From NCBI GenBank assembly GCA_002336465.1, contig DDEP01000080.1, forward strand, positions 1-10,219: 10,219 nucleotides of DNA, written 5' to 3'. Position 1 is the stretch's first letter. Every line of letters starts with the position of its first letter. Positions 1 through 5,752 of the stretch are shown in pieces. Position numbers and translations under genes: made by a program. This DNA is from Pedobacter sp. UBA1951 (lineage in GTDB: Bacteria > Bacteroidota > Bacteroidia > Sphingobacteriales > Sphingobacteriaceae). The notes beneath the pieces were generated by a model. The model saw only the letters and a list, made by a program, of their open reading frames with translations, searched no databases and was not told the DNA's origin.

Positions 1-691
1 CTTTGATACCCATTTTATGTTCTTCGGGATTCATGGTTATTCCACCAAAATCACGTTCAACAATAAATGCAGTTAGATTCTCATCTTCATCAATTTTGGC
101 AAATACAATGAAAATATCAGCAAAGCCACCATTAGTAATCCACATTTTTTGACCATTGATGATATAGTGTTTGCCATCCTCGCTTAGCTTAGCTTTGGTT
201 TTACCCGAATTCGCATCAGAGCCAGAATTAGGTTCAGTTAAGCAATATGCTGCTTTCCACTCTCCTGTTCCCAGCTTTGGTATATATTTTGCCTTTTGCT
301 CTTCATTACCATAATACAAAATAGGTAATGTGCCAATACCTGTGTGTGCAGACAAAGCCACGGCAAAAGAATGTCCAGCCCCTACAACATCGGCCACCAA
401 CATCGAAGTATTAAAATTCTTGCCAAAGCCTCCAAACTCTTCAGGAACAGATACACCTAAAATACCCAGTTCACCTGCTTTTGTTAACAGATTTGGCATA
501 AATTCAGGGTCTTCCTGCTTATCAATCTTTTCAAGATTAGGAAAAACTTCTGCTGCCAAAAAATCTCGGCAGGTTTGGGCAATCATTTGCTGTTCTTCGT
601 CAAATTCTTCTGGAATAAACACATCCTGATAAGATGTTTCTTTGATCAAGAATTCTCCGCCTTTGATTATCTTTTTATCTGTATTTTCCAT
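1..691 (-). CDS. fadE: Acyl-CoA dehydrogenase, FadE-like (N-terminal 230 residues, runs off window)
   Basis: Catalyses the first beta-oxidation step, FAD-dependent alpha,beta-dehydrogenation of acyl-CoA to trans-2-enoyl-CoA, in the cytoplasm. The gene starts at the ATG at 691 (MENTDKKIIKGGEF) and stays open to the window edge, so the C-terminal part is missing. The acyl-CoA dehydrogenase N-terminal helical domain spans about residues 30-145. The middle beta domain begins with the family signature AYCLTEPNSGSDA (148-160), followed by QKMWITNGG (181-189), both near the flavin and substrate. The N-terminal extension before the core resembles the long (about 600-residue) bacterial acyl-CoA dehydrogenases such as Bacillus FadE/YusJ; the full length cannot be checked here. 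It is the last visible gene of the minus-strand beta-oxidation operon, 83 bp after the small four-helix-bundle gene. No promoter of its own is visible. Family assignment is firm; chain-length preference is unknown. Confidence 0.93.
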   Translation of the reverse strand, partial: MENTDKKIIKGGEFLIKETSYQDVFIPEEFDEEQQMIAQTCRDFLAAEVFPNLEKIDKQEDPEFMPNLLTKAGELGILGVSVPEEFGGFGKNFNTSMLVADVVGAGHSFAVALSAHTGIGTLPILYYGNEEQKAKYIPKLGTGEWKAAYCLTEPNSGSDANSGKTKAKLSEDGKHYIINGQKMWITNGGFADIFIVFAKIDEDENLTAFIVERDFGGITMNPEEHKMGIK

Positions 692-710
692 TTTATTTTA
701 GATTAAGGAT

Positions 711-726
711 AAAGGAACAAGGATAA
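711..726. repeat. Left arm of inverted repeat around the short four-helix-bundle gene
   Basis: The plus strand reads AAAGGAACAAGGATAA. The reverse complement of 1032-1047 is AAAGAAACAAGAATAA, matching at 14 of 16 positions. The arm lies within a small direct repeat, AAGGATAAA at 705-713 and 719-727. It sits 19 bp upstream of the fadE start codon, in the fadE leader. Confidence 0.6.
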
Positions 727-774
727 ACGACAATGTTCCATCTGTTAAATTTATTCTCTATACTTTAAGAATGT

Positions 775-1017
775 TTATTTATTATTAAGTGTCTCAAACG
801 ATGATCCAAGAGCTATAGAAAGAAAATGCGAAAACTCTTTATTTGAGCTTCGAAAAGAGCCTTCAGCAATATTAGAAGGTACAGAAATGGCACTTCTTGA
901 TATTTGGGATATTAGCCCAAATTTCTCTGAAACAGTAAACTTGTCCAAGATTAAATAAATTGACTTGGACAATTCCATTCCTTCTTTCCATATTTGTAAT
1001 TGCCTAAAATTATGCAT
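775..1017 (-). CDS. Four-helix-bundle protein of the S23/IVP family, C-terminally truncated
   Basis: The 80-residue product starts MHNFRQLQIWKEG and carries the family signature SNIAEG with a following S-KEF-FL-IA-GS pattern, typical of 23S rRNA intervening-sequence proteins and related Avd-like four-helix bundles. The usual length is about 115-120 residues, as in the copy at 2307-2672. This one ends in the middle of the third helix, right after GSSFE, with the unrelated tail TLNNK, so the rest of helix 3 and helix 4 are missing. I see no remnant of them downstream, which favours a deletion over a simple frameshift. By hand alignment about 37 of the first 75 residues match the other copy. The ATG at 1017 is chosen because it matches the family start; an in-frame ATG at 1143 would add 42 unrelated residues overlapping fadA. 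An AAGGA lies 14 bases upstream. It is probably translated from the operon mRNA; function is unknown and it may be non-functional. Confidence 0.7.
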   Translation of the reverse strand: MHNFRQLQIWKEGMELSKSIYLILDKFTVSEKFGLISQISRSAISVPSNIAEGSFRSSNKEFSHFLSIALGSSFETLNNK

Positions 1018-1031
1018 AAGGTCTTTTTTCC

Positions 1032-1047
1032 TTATTCTTGTTTCTTT
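1032..1047. repeat. Right arm of inverted repeat around the short four-helix-bundle gene
   Basis: The plus strand reads TTATTCTTGTTTCTTT, pairing with 711-726 at 14 of 16 positions. It lies 4 bp from the fadA stop codon (1052-1054) and 14 bp upstream of the four-helix-bundle start at 1017. In the minus-strand transcript it would be the 5' strand of a stem enclosing that gene. Confidence 0.6.
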
Positions 1048-1051
1048 GCTC

Positions 1052-2230
1052 TTATAATAATTCAAAAATACCTGCAGCGCCTTGCCCCGTACCCACGCAC
1101 ATGGTAACCATACCATATTTCTGCTTTCTTGCATTAAGCTCATTCAAGATTTGAACTGTTAATTTTGCTCCGGTACAACCAAGCGGGTGTCCTAGTGCAA
1201 TTGCACCTCCATTTACATTCAGCTTATCTGGATTTAGGTTTAAGTTCCTGATAATAGCCAAAGACTGTGATGCAAAAGCCTCATTTAGTTCTATCAAATC
1301 CATATCGTCTTGTTTTAAACCTGCTTGTTTCAAAGCCTTTGGAATTGCCTCTATAGGACCTATTCCCATTATACGTGGAGGTACTCCGGCAACTCCATAA
1401 CTCACTAGTCTCGCAATGGGTTCTACACCTAATTCTTTTAGCTTTTTCTCCGAAACAACGATTACAAAAGCAGCACCGTCTGATGTTTGAGAAGAGTTAC
1501 CAGCCGTAATACATCCATTAGCGGCAAAAACAGGTTTCAATTTAGCCAGTTTTTCAATGGTTGTATCTGCTCTTGGTCCTTCGTCGGTATCCACTATATA
1601 TGAACGGGTCTTCTTTTTCAGGTTTTCATCCAAATAAGTTTCATTTACCGTTATTGGAGCAACTCCTGATTTTAAATGTCCATTCTTTATTGCATTAATT
1701 GCTTTTTGGTGTGAATTGAAAGCAAATACATCCTGATCTTCGCGACTTACATTGTATTCTTTAGCTACAGCCTCGGCGGTTAGCCCCATTCCCCAATACC
1801 AATCTGGATGGTTTTTGGCAACTACAGGGTTAGGTACTAATTTCCAACCTCCAAATGGCATACCACTCATCACTTCTACACCTCCGGCAATGATACAATC
1901 GGCCATACCCGCTTTTATTTTTGCTACAGCTGTGGCAATGGTTTCCAAACCTGAAGCACAGTACCTGTTCATCGTCACTCCCGGTACTTTATCTGTATCT
2001 AAAGACATCAGACTGATCATACGGGCTATATTTAGTCCTTGTTCTGCTTCAGGGGTTGCATTACCCACAATAACATCGTCAATTTCTTCTTTATTTAAAT
2101 TAGGTACCGATGCAATCAGTTGTTTAATCACATCTGCTGCTAAATCGTCTGCTCTCGTAAAGCGGAACACACCTCTTGGTGCTTTTCCTACCGCTGATCT
2201 AAGACCTGCAATGATATATGCTTCTTGCAT
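1052..2230 (-). CDS. fadA: Acetyl-CoA C-acyltransferase (3-ketoacyl-CoA thiolase)
   Basis: Catalyses the last beta-oxidation step, thiolytic cleavage of 3-ketoacyl-CoA to acetyl-CoA and an acyl-CoA shortened by two carbons. At 392 residues it is the normal length for a thiolase. The nucleophilic cysteine is Cys91 in VTMNRYCASGLE. The NEAFA motif is at 316-320. The active-site histidine is His348 in GGAIALGHPLGCTGA, and the second catalytic cysteine is Cys378 in TMCVGTGQGAAG near the C terminus. All key residues are present, so the enzyme should be active. It lies between fadN and fadE, matching the Bacillus fadNAE order, and would form the cycle with both. The ATG at 2230 has no Shine-Dalgarno sequence: only AAAAAACA separates it from the heptamer-repeat arm at 2239-2268. 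Assignment is firm; a purely biosynthetic thiolase is unlikely in this context. Confidence 0.95.
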   Translation of the reverse strand: MQEAYIIAGLRSAVGKAPRGVFRFTRADDLAADVIKQLIASVPNLNKEEIDDVIVGNATPEAEQGLNIARMISLMSLDTDKVPGVTMNRYCASGLETIATAVAKIKAGMADCIIAGGVEVMSGMPFGGWKLVPNPVVAKNHPDWYWGMGLTAEAVAKEYNVSREDQDVFAFNSHQKAINAIKNGHLKSGVAPITVNETYLDENLKKKTRSYIVDTDEGPRADTTIEKLAKLKPVFAANGCITAGNSSQTSDGAAFVIVVSEKKLKELGVEPIARLVSYGVAGVPPRIMGIGPIEAIPKALKQAGLKQDDMDLIELNEAFASQSLAIIRNLNLNPDKLNVNGGAIALGHPLGCTGAKLTVQILNELNARKQKYGMVTMCVGTGQGAAGIFELL

Positions 2231-2238
2231 TGTTTTTT

Positions 2239-2268
2239 GATTTGAGATTTGAGATTTGAGATTTGAGA
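2239..2268. repeat. Tandem GATTTGA heptamers, left arm of inverted repeat
   Basis: Four perfect head-to-tail GATTTGA copies (2239-2245, 2246-2252, 2253-2259, 2260-2266) are followed by GA. Bases 2239-2264 are complementary to 2701-2726 at 25 of 26 positions. The arm ends 8 bp before the fadA start codon, so it is in the fadA leader. Confidence 0.9.
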
Positions 2269-2306
2269 ACCTGTCTTAAACCCTAATACCAAATCTTGTT
2301 AACTGT

Positions 2307-2672
2307 TTATTTACTAATTTTGCCTTTAAGTTTTTGTTGCAACCCATAGGTCATTTTTTGTAATTCGTCTATTTTGAATAGCAAAGTATCAAGTTTTTTT
2401 TCTTCAAGTAGCGTTAATTTATTAGCTATTACCAATTGAGTTTGCAGTTCAAAACATGAACCATTTGCTATTCCTAGAAAATTACAGAATTCTTTTTCTG
2501 AATTTCGTCCTGCACCTTCTGCAATATTTGATGAAACAGAGACAGCCGCTCTCCGAGATTGATTAATTAATCCAAAACGTTCATCTGTTGGGTAGTTTGC
2601 TGTAACTTTATAAACTTCAACTGCCAAATCAACAGCCTTGTTCCAAATTTTTAACTCCTTTAAATTATGCAT
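2307..2672 (-). CDS. Four-helix-bundle protein of the S23/IVP (23S rRNA intervening sequence protein) family
   Basis: The 121-residue product is full length for the family. Four predicted helices fall at about residues 4-27, 32-58, 59-90 and 92-118. The signature SNIAEGAGR (51-59) is followed by NSEKEFCNFLGIANGSCFE (60-78). The family was first described in open reading frames inside 23S rRNA intervening sequences and is related in fold to the Avd accessory protein of diversity-generating retroelements; stand-alone copies are common in Bacteroidota and their role is not established. No reverse transcriptase or variable repeat is visible here, so a retroelement role is not supported. The start at 2672 is preceded by a good Shine-Dalgarno sequence, AAGGAAG, a few bases upstream, unlike its neighbours. 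No promoter is seen, so expression probably comes from the operon. Inverted GATTTGA-type repeats bracket the gene. Confidence 0.85.
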   Translation of the reverse strand: MHNLKELKIWNKAVDLAVEVYKVTANYPTDERFGLINQSRRAAVSVSSNIAEGAGRNSEKEFCNFLGIANGSCFELQTQLVIANKLTLLEEKKLDTLLFKIDELQKMTYGLQQKLKGKISK

Positions 2673-2700
2673 ACTTCCTTTATCTTAATGCCATTTTCGG

Positions 2701-2726
2701 AAATCTCAAATCTCAAATCTCACATC
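2701..2726. repeat. Right arm of heptamer inverted repeat
   Basis: The plus strand carries TCAAATC-type heptamers: a partial unit AAATC, two perfect copies, and a last copy TCACATC with one change. It is the reverse complement of 2239-2264 at 25 of 26 positions. Its last base is also the last base of the fadN TAG stop codon (2726-2728). Confidence 0.9.
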
Positions 2727-5137
2727 TAGTTTCTCAACGGCTTACCTTTTGTAATAATAGATTGGATACGCTCTAATGTTTTTCGCTCTGTACATAATTG
2801 CAGAAATGCTTCGCGCTCCAAATCCAACAAATACTGCTCAGACACTTCTGTAGGTGCAGATAAATCTCCGCCGCACATTACATAACCTAATTTTTCAGAG
2901 ATTTTTTTATCATGTTCAGAAATGTAATTTCCAGCCTGCATACTGTTTGCGCCGGCATAAACAATACCTAAACCCTGATTTCCTAAAACCTTAATGTCTT
3001 TTCTCTGTACTGGCTTGGTGTAGCCTGCATCTGCTAGTTCTAAAGCTTTGGCTTTTGCATCTGCCAACAAACGCGATCGGTTCATGGTAATGCCTGCTTT
3101 TTCTTTTTGTATGTAACCTAACTCTATGGCTTCTTGTGCCGATGTTGACACTTTAGCTGTACCAATGGTCAAGAAGCGTTCTTTTAATGTATTTTGTGCA
3201 ATCTGGTCATCTTTCAGTTCATCGCCGGCTCTTAAAGCAAATTCTTTAGTGCCACCTCCGCCAGGTATCACACCCACACCAAATTCTACCAGCCCCATGT
3301 AAGTTTCGGCGCTCATCTGAACATGATCGGCGTGTAAACTAAACTCGCAACCACCACCCAATGTTAAATTAAACGGAGCTACAACAACAGGAATTGCCGA
3401 ATAACGGATACGCATTGATGTATTCTGAAACATCTTAATTGCCATATTCAATTCATCCCACTCTTGTTCTACAGCCATCATAAAGATCATTCCAACGTTT
3501 GCTCCTGCCGAGAAATTTCCTCCGTCGTTGCCAATTACAACTCCACGGTATTCTTTTTCGGCCAAATCAATGGCTTTATTAATTGCTTGAAGTGTATCTC
3601 CTCCAATGGTGTTCATCTTAGAATGAAACTCTACATTTAAAATGCCGTCTCCTAAGTCAATGATAGAAGCTCCTGCATTTTTGTAAATGGTTTTGGTCGC
3701 TCTTAAATGGTCTAACACAATTAAATCTTCTGTACCCGGAACATTCTTATAAGATTTAGTAGGGATGTCATAATATTGCCTAACTCCATTTTCTACTCTA
3801 TAAAAAGAGGTAAATTCTGCTCCAAGCATTTCATGTACCCACGCCGCAGCCTCATGCCCGTATGCTTTCATTCCCTCTATCGCTTCTTTCACACCAACGG
3901 CATCCCAAACTTCAAAAGGCCCTAGCTCCCAAGCAAAACCCGCTCGCATTGCGTCATCAATGCGGTACAATTCGTCTGATATTTCAGGGATACGGTCTGA
4001 TACATATTCAAACAAGCCAAAGAAAGAAGTTCTGAACAGTTCTCCAGCCTTGTCTTTAGCGGTTACAAAAACTTTCATCCGATCGGCAACTTTATCGATG
4101 GTTTTTGTCATTTCCAACGTAGCAGACTTAACCTTTTGCTGAGGTTTATATTCTAATGTTTTTAGGTCTAAAGCCAATATTTCGCTTTTTCCTTCAGCAT
4201 TTTTTATTTTTTTATAAAACCCTTGTTTGGTTTTATCGCCTAACCAGTTGTTTTCTGCCATTTTCTCAACATAAGCAGGCAACTTAAACAAGTCATGCGC
4301 TTTATCGTCAGGACAATTATCATACAAGCCTTTAGCCACTTTGATCATGGTATCCAAACCTACCACATCAGAAGTGCGGAAAGTTGCAGATTTAGGGCGA
4401 CCTAAGGCTGGCCCAGTATATTTATCAACTTCTTCAACGGTAAGATCTAGTTTTTCAACGGAATGAAGTAGGGCCATGATAGAATATACACCTACCCGAT
4501 TGGCAATAAATGCCGGAGTATCTTTACAAAGCACGGTAGTCTTGCCTAGGAATTTATCTCCATATTCCATTAGAAAATCTACAACTTCTTTCTTAGTATT
4601 TTTTGTAGGTATAATTTCTAACAGACGGAGATATCTTGGTGGGTTAAAAAAGTGCGTACCACAAAAATGCGCTTTAAAATCATCTGATCGTCCTTCTTCC
4701 ATCATATGAATTGGAATACCAGAAGTATTTGAAGTAATGAGTGTTCCGGGTTTACGGTATTTTTCCACTTGCTCAAAAACAGATTTTTTCACATCCAAAT
4801 TCTCCACTACCACTTCTATCACCCAATCACATTGTGCTATCTTAGGCATATCTGTGGTAAAGTTACCTGTAGTGATCTTGTGGACTACCGATTTTGAATA
4901 TACAGGAGAAGGATTGCTCTTCAGTGTGTTTTGCAATGCTGCATTTACAATTCTGTTCCTAACCACCTCACTTTCCAGCGTAAGTCCTTTTGCCTGTTCT
5001 TCAGGTAAAAGTTCTTTAGGTGCAATATCAAGCAACAAAACCTCTACACCTATATTTGCGAAATGACAGGCAATACGCGAACCCATGATACCTGAGCCCA
5101 GTACCGCCACCTTACTTATATTTCTGTTCATAACCAT
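2726..5137 (-). CDS. fadN: 3-hydroxyacyl-CoA dehydrogenase / enoyl-CoA hydratase fusion, FadN-like
   Basis: A bifunctional enzyme for the middle two beta-oxidation steps: hydration of trans-2-enoyl-CoA and NAD-dependent oxidation of 3-hydroxyacyl-CoA. The dehydrogenase comes first: Rossmann motif GSGIMG (14-19), then CGTHFFNPPRYLRLLEIIP with the catalytic His162/Glu174 pair, then a C-terminal dehydrogenase domain from about 205 (TPAFIANRVG) and a second copy to about 440. The hydratase/crotonase domain follows at about 490-700, with oxyanion-hole segments FSAGAN (542-547) and GGGCEF (594-599), and both catalytic glutamates, Glu598 and Glu618. This order is the reverse of E. coli FadB/FadJ and matches Bacillus FadN (YusL), which is of similar length. 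The start at 5137 overlaps the end of marR by 26 bp; an ATG two codons later (5131) is equally plausible. The overlap implies co-transcription and probably translational coupling with the regulator. Confidence 0.95.
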   Translation of the reverse strand: MVMNRNISKVAVLGSGIMGSRIACHFANIGVEVLLLDIAPKELLPEEQAKGLTLESEVVRNRIVNAALQNTLKSNPSPVYSKSVVHKITTGNFTTDMPKIAQCDWVIEVVVENLDVKKSVFEQVEKYRKPGTLITSNTSGIPIHMMEEGRSDDFKAHFCGTHFFNPPRYLRLLEIIPTKNTKKEVVDFLMEYGDKFLGKTTVLCKDTPAFIANRVGVYSIMALLHSVEKLDLTVEEVDKYTGPALGRPKSATFRTSDVVGLDTMIKVAKGLYDNCPDDKAHDLFKLPAYVEKMAENNWLGDKTKQGFYKKIKNAEGKSEILALDLKTLEYKPQQKVKSATLEMTKTIDKVADRMKVFVTAKDKAGELFRTSFFGLFEYVSDRIPEISDELYRIDDAMRAGFAWELGPFEVWDAVGVKEAIEGMKAYGHEAAAWVHEMLGAEFTSFYRVENGVRQYYDIPTKSYKNVPGTEDLIVLDHLRATKTIYKNAGASIIDLGDGILNVEFHSKMNTIGGDTLQAINKAIDLAEKEYRGVVIGNDGGNFSAGANVGMIFMMAVEQEWDELNMAIKMFQNTSMRIRYSAIPVVVAPFNLTLGGGCEFSLHADHVQMSAETYMGLVEFGVGVIPGGGGTKEFALRAGDELKDDQIAQNTLKERFLTIGTAKVSTSAQEAIELGYIQKEKAGITMNRSRLLADAKAKALELADAGYTKPVQRKDIKVLGNQGLGIVYAGANSMQAGNYISEHDKKISEKLGYVMCGGDLSAPTEVSEQYLLDLEREAFLQLCTERKTLERIQSIITKGKPLRN

Positions 5138-5570
5138 CTTTTAATGCCGAATAATTTAATGTAAGCTTGTTAACTTTTTCTAAAGTTGCTATTAACTGTT
5201 CTTTTTCTTTTACAGACAGCTTATCGTTCAGATACTCATTAAATGAAACAACCACGTCGCGGGCCAGTTTTCGCTTTTCTACCCCAAAAGGGGTTAAAAA
5301 TATTTTAACCGAACGCTTATCTTCAACATCTGTTTCTCTGTAGATGAGGCCCATTTGTTCCATACTGTTTAACATTCGAGATAAAGATGTAGATTTGACG
5401 CCTAGTAAGGCTGCCAAAGCCGACACTTTAGTACCTGTTGCTTCTATATTAATAAGCACATAACCTATAGCTTGCGTAATACCAAACCCCGACGCTATCT
5501 GGTTGTAGGTGTTTGAAATATTTTGCCAAACTATCTTTAAAAAATAATCTACTGTTTCTTTCTGCTTCAT
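5112..5570 (-). CDS. MarR-family transcriptional regulator of the beta-oxidation operon
   Basis: The 152-residue product has the MarR winged-helix layout: N-terminal dimerisation helices, a helix-turn-helix at about 47-72 (KVSALAALLGVKSTSLSRML), a wing at about 78-92 with the acidic-basic signature DVEDKRS, and long C-terminal helices. The ATG at 5570 is preferred over an in-frame TTG at 5594, because the latter lies inside the -7 promoter element and would be upstream of the transcript start. It is the first gene of the operon and overlaps fadN by 26 bp. A 32-bp palindrome over its own promoter and leader is the natural operator, so it probably represses itself and the whole operon until an effector, plausibly an acyl-CoA, binds. 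The effector and autorepression are inference. Confidence 0.9.
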   Translation of the reverse strand: MKQKETVDYFLKIVWQNISNTYNQIASGFGITQAIGYVLINIEATGTKVSALAALLGVKSTSLSRMLNSMEQMGLIYRETDVEDKRSVKIFLTPFGVEKRKLARDVVVSFNEYLNDKLSVKEKEQLIATLEKVNKLTLNYSALKDGYEQKYK

Positions 5571-5600
5571 AAATTTATTATGCTTGCATAACAAATTTAT
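5569..5600. promoter_or_regulatory. Near-perfect 32-bp palindrome, likely MarR operator
   Basis: The half-sites on the plus strand are ATAAATTTATTATGCT and, read from the other strand, ATAAATTTGTTATGCA: 14 of 16 positions match, centred between 5584 and 5585. It covers the -7 element, the expected start of transcription and the leader up to the marR ATG. MarR-family dimers bind palindromes of this kind, so binding here would block RNA polymerase. The identity of the binding protein is inferred from position. Confidence 0.7.
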
Positions 5601-5624
5601 GTAAAATTTTTATTTATATCAAAA
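5592..5624 (-). promoter_or_regulatory. Bacteroidota-type promoter of marR-fadN operon
   Basis: On the minus strand the -33 element TTTTG (5620-5624) and an exact TAnnTTTG -7 element, TAAATTTG (5592-5599), are separated by 20 bases, matching the known Bacteroidota promoter spacing. Transcription should start around 5585-5588, giving a leader of about 15 bases before the ATG at 5570. Confidence 0.7.
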
Positions 5625-5728
5625 GATTAAATTTATTTTTTTGTGATTTTCTCTAGCTCAATCTCATATTTGTACCATTAGTCACAAACACTGCTATTTT
5701 TTATCTTATGATTACAAAAAAGCAATTG

Positions 5729-5736
5729 TAAATTTG
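5729..5736 (+). promoter_or_regulatory. Candidate -7 element of fsr
   Basis: An exact TAAATTTG, the same octamer as at the marR promoter, lies 16 bases upstream of the fsr start codon. No convincing -33 TTTG occurs at the right distance (the nearest candidate is TTATG at 5706-5710), so the promoter is only partly supported. Confidence 0.4.
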
Positions 5737-5752
5737 TGCTTTACTCTTAGAA

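Larger units (their letters stand above)
711..1047 (-). mobile_element. Putative IVS-like insert 1 (inverted repeats plus short four-helix-bundle gene) in the fadA-fadE junction
   Basis: A 337-bp unit bounded by imperfect inverted repeats (711-726 and 1032-1047) holds one S23/IVP-type four-helix-bundle gene. It fills almost the whole gap between the fadA stop (1052) and the fadE start (691). Mobility is inference. 23S rRNA intervening sequences are known to encode this protein family and to be closed by complementary ends; here the host transcript would be an operon mRNA. There is no transposase and no obvious target-site duplication. Confidence 0.4.
2239..2726 (-). mobile_element. Putative IVS-like insert 2 (heptamer inverted repeats plus full four-helix-bundle gene) in the fadN-fadA junction
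   Basis: A 488-bp unit bounded by 26-bp inverted repeats fills the gap between the fadN stop codon (2726-2728, overlapped by one base) and 8 bp before the fadA start. It contains one intact S23/IVP-type gene in the operon's direction. The ends touching the neighbouring genes, the terminal repeats and a second unit of similar design at the next junction suggest an inserted module. Calling it mobile is inference: no transposase or target duplication is visible. Confidence 0.5.

Noticed and set aside
714..739. Small inverted repeat GGAACA / TGTTCC in the fadE leader
   Set aside because: Only six base pairs with a 14-base loop; not distinguishable from chance.
1018..1143. A 42-residue N-terminal extension of the short four-helix-bundle frame (ATG at 1143) overlapping fadA
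   Set aside because: The extension runs in another frame of the well-conserved thiolase and has no similarity to the family; family members start at MHN, which is the ATG at 1017.
1752..2240. Plus-strand frame of 162 codons opposite fadA
   Set aside because: It is a shadow of the thiolase frame, whose active-site motifs are intact on the minus strand.
2239..2268. Tandem heptamers as a CRISPR or CRISPR-like array
   Set aside because: Units are 7 bp with no spacers, and the matching copies on the other side of the gene are inverted.
2307..2672. Avd-type accessory gene of a diversity-generating retroelement
   Set aside because: The fold family is related, but there is no reverse transcriptase, template repeat or variable repeat in the window.
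5571..5594. Longer MarR start at a TTG (5594)
   Set aside because: The TTG lies inside the -7 promoter element and palindrome, so it would not be on the transcript; the ATG at 5570 fits the family.
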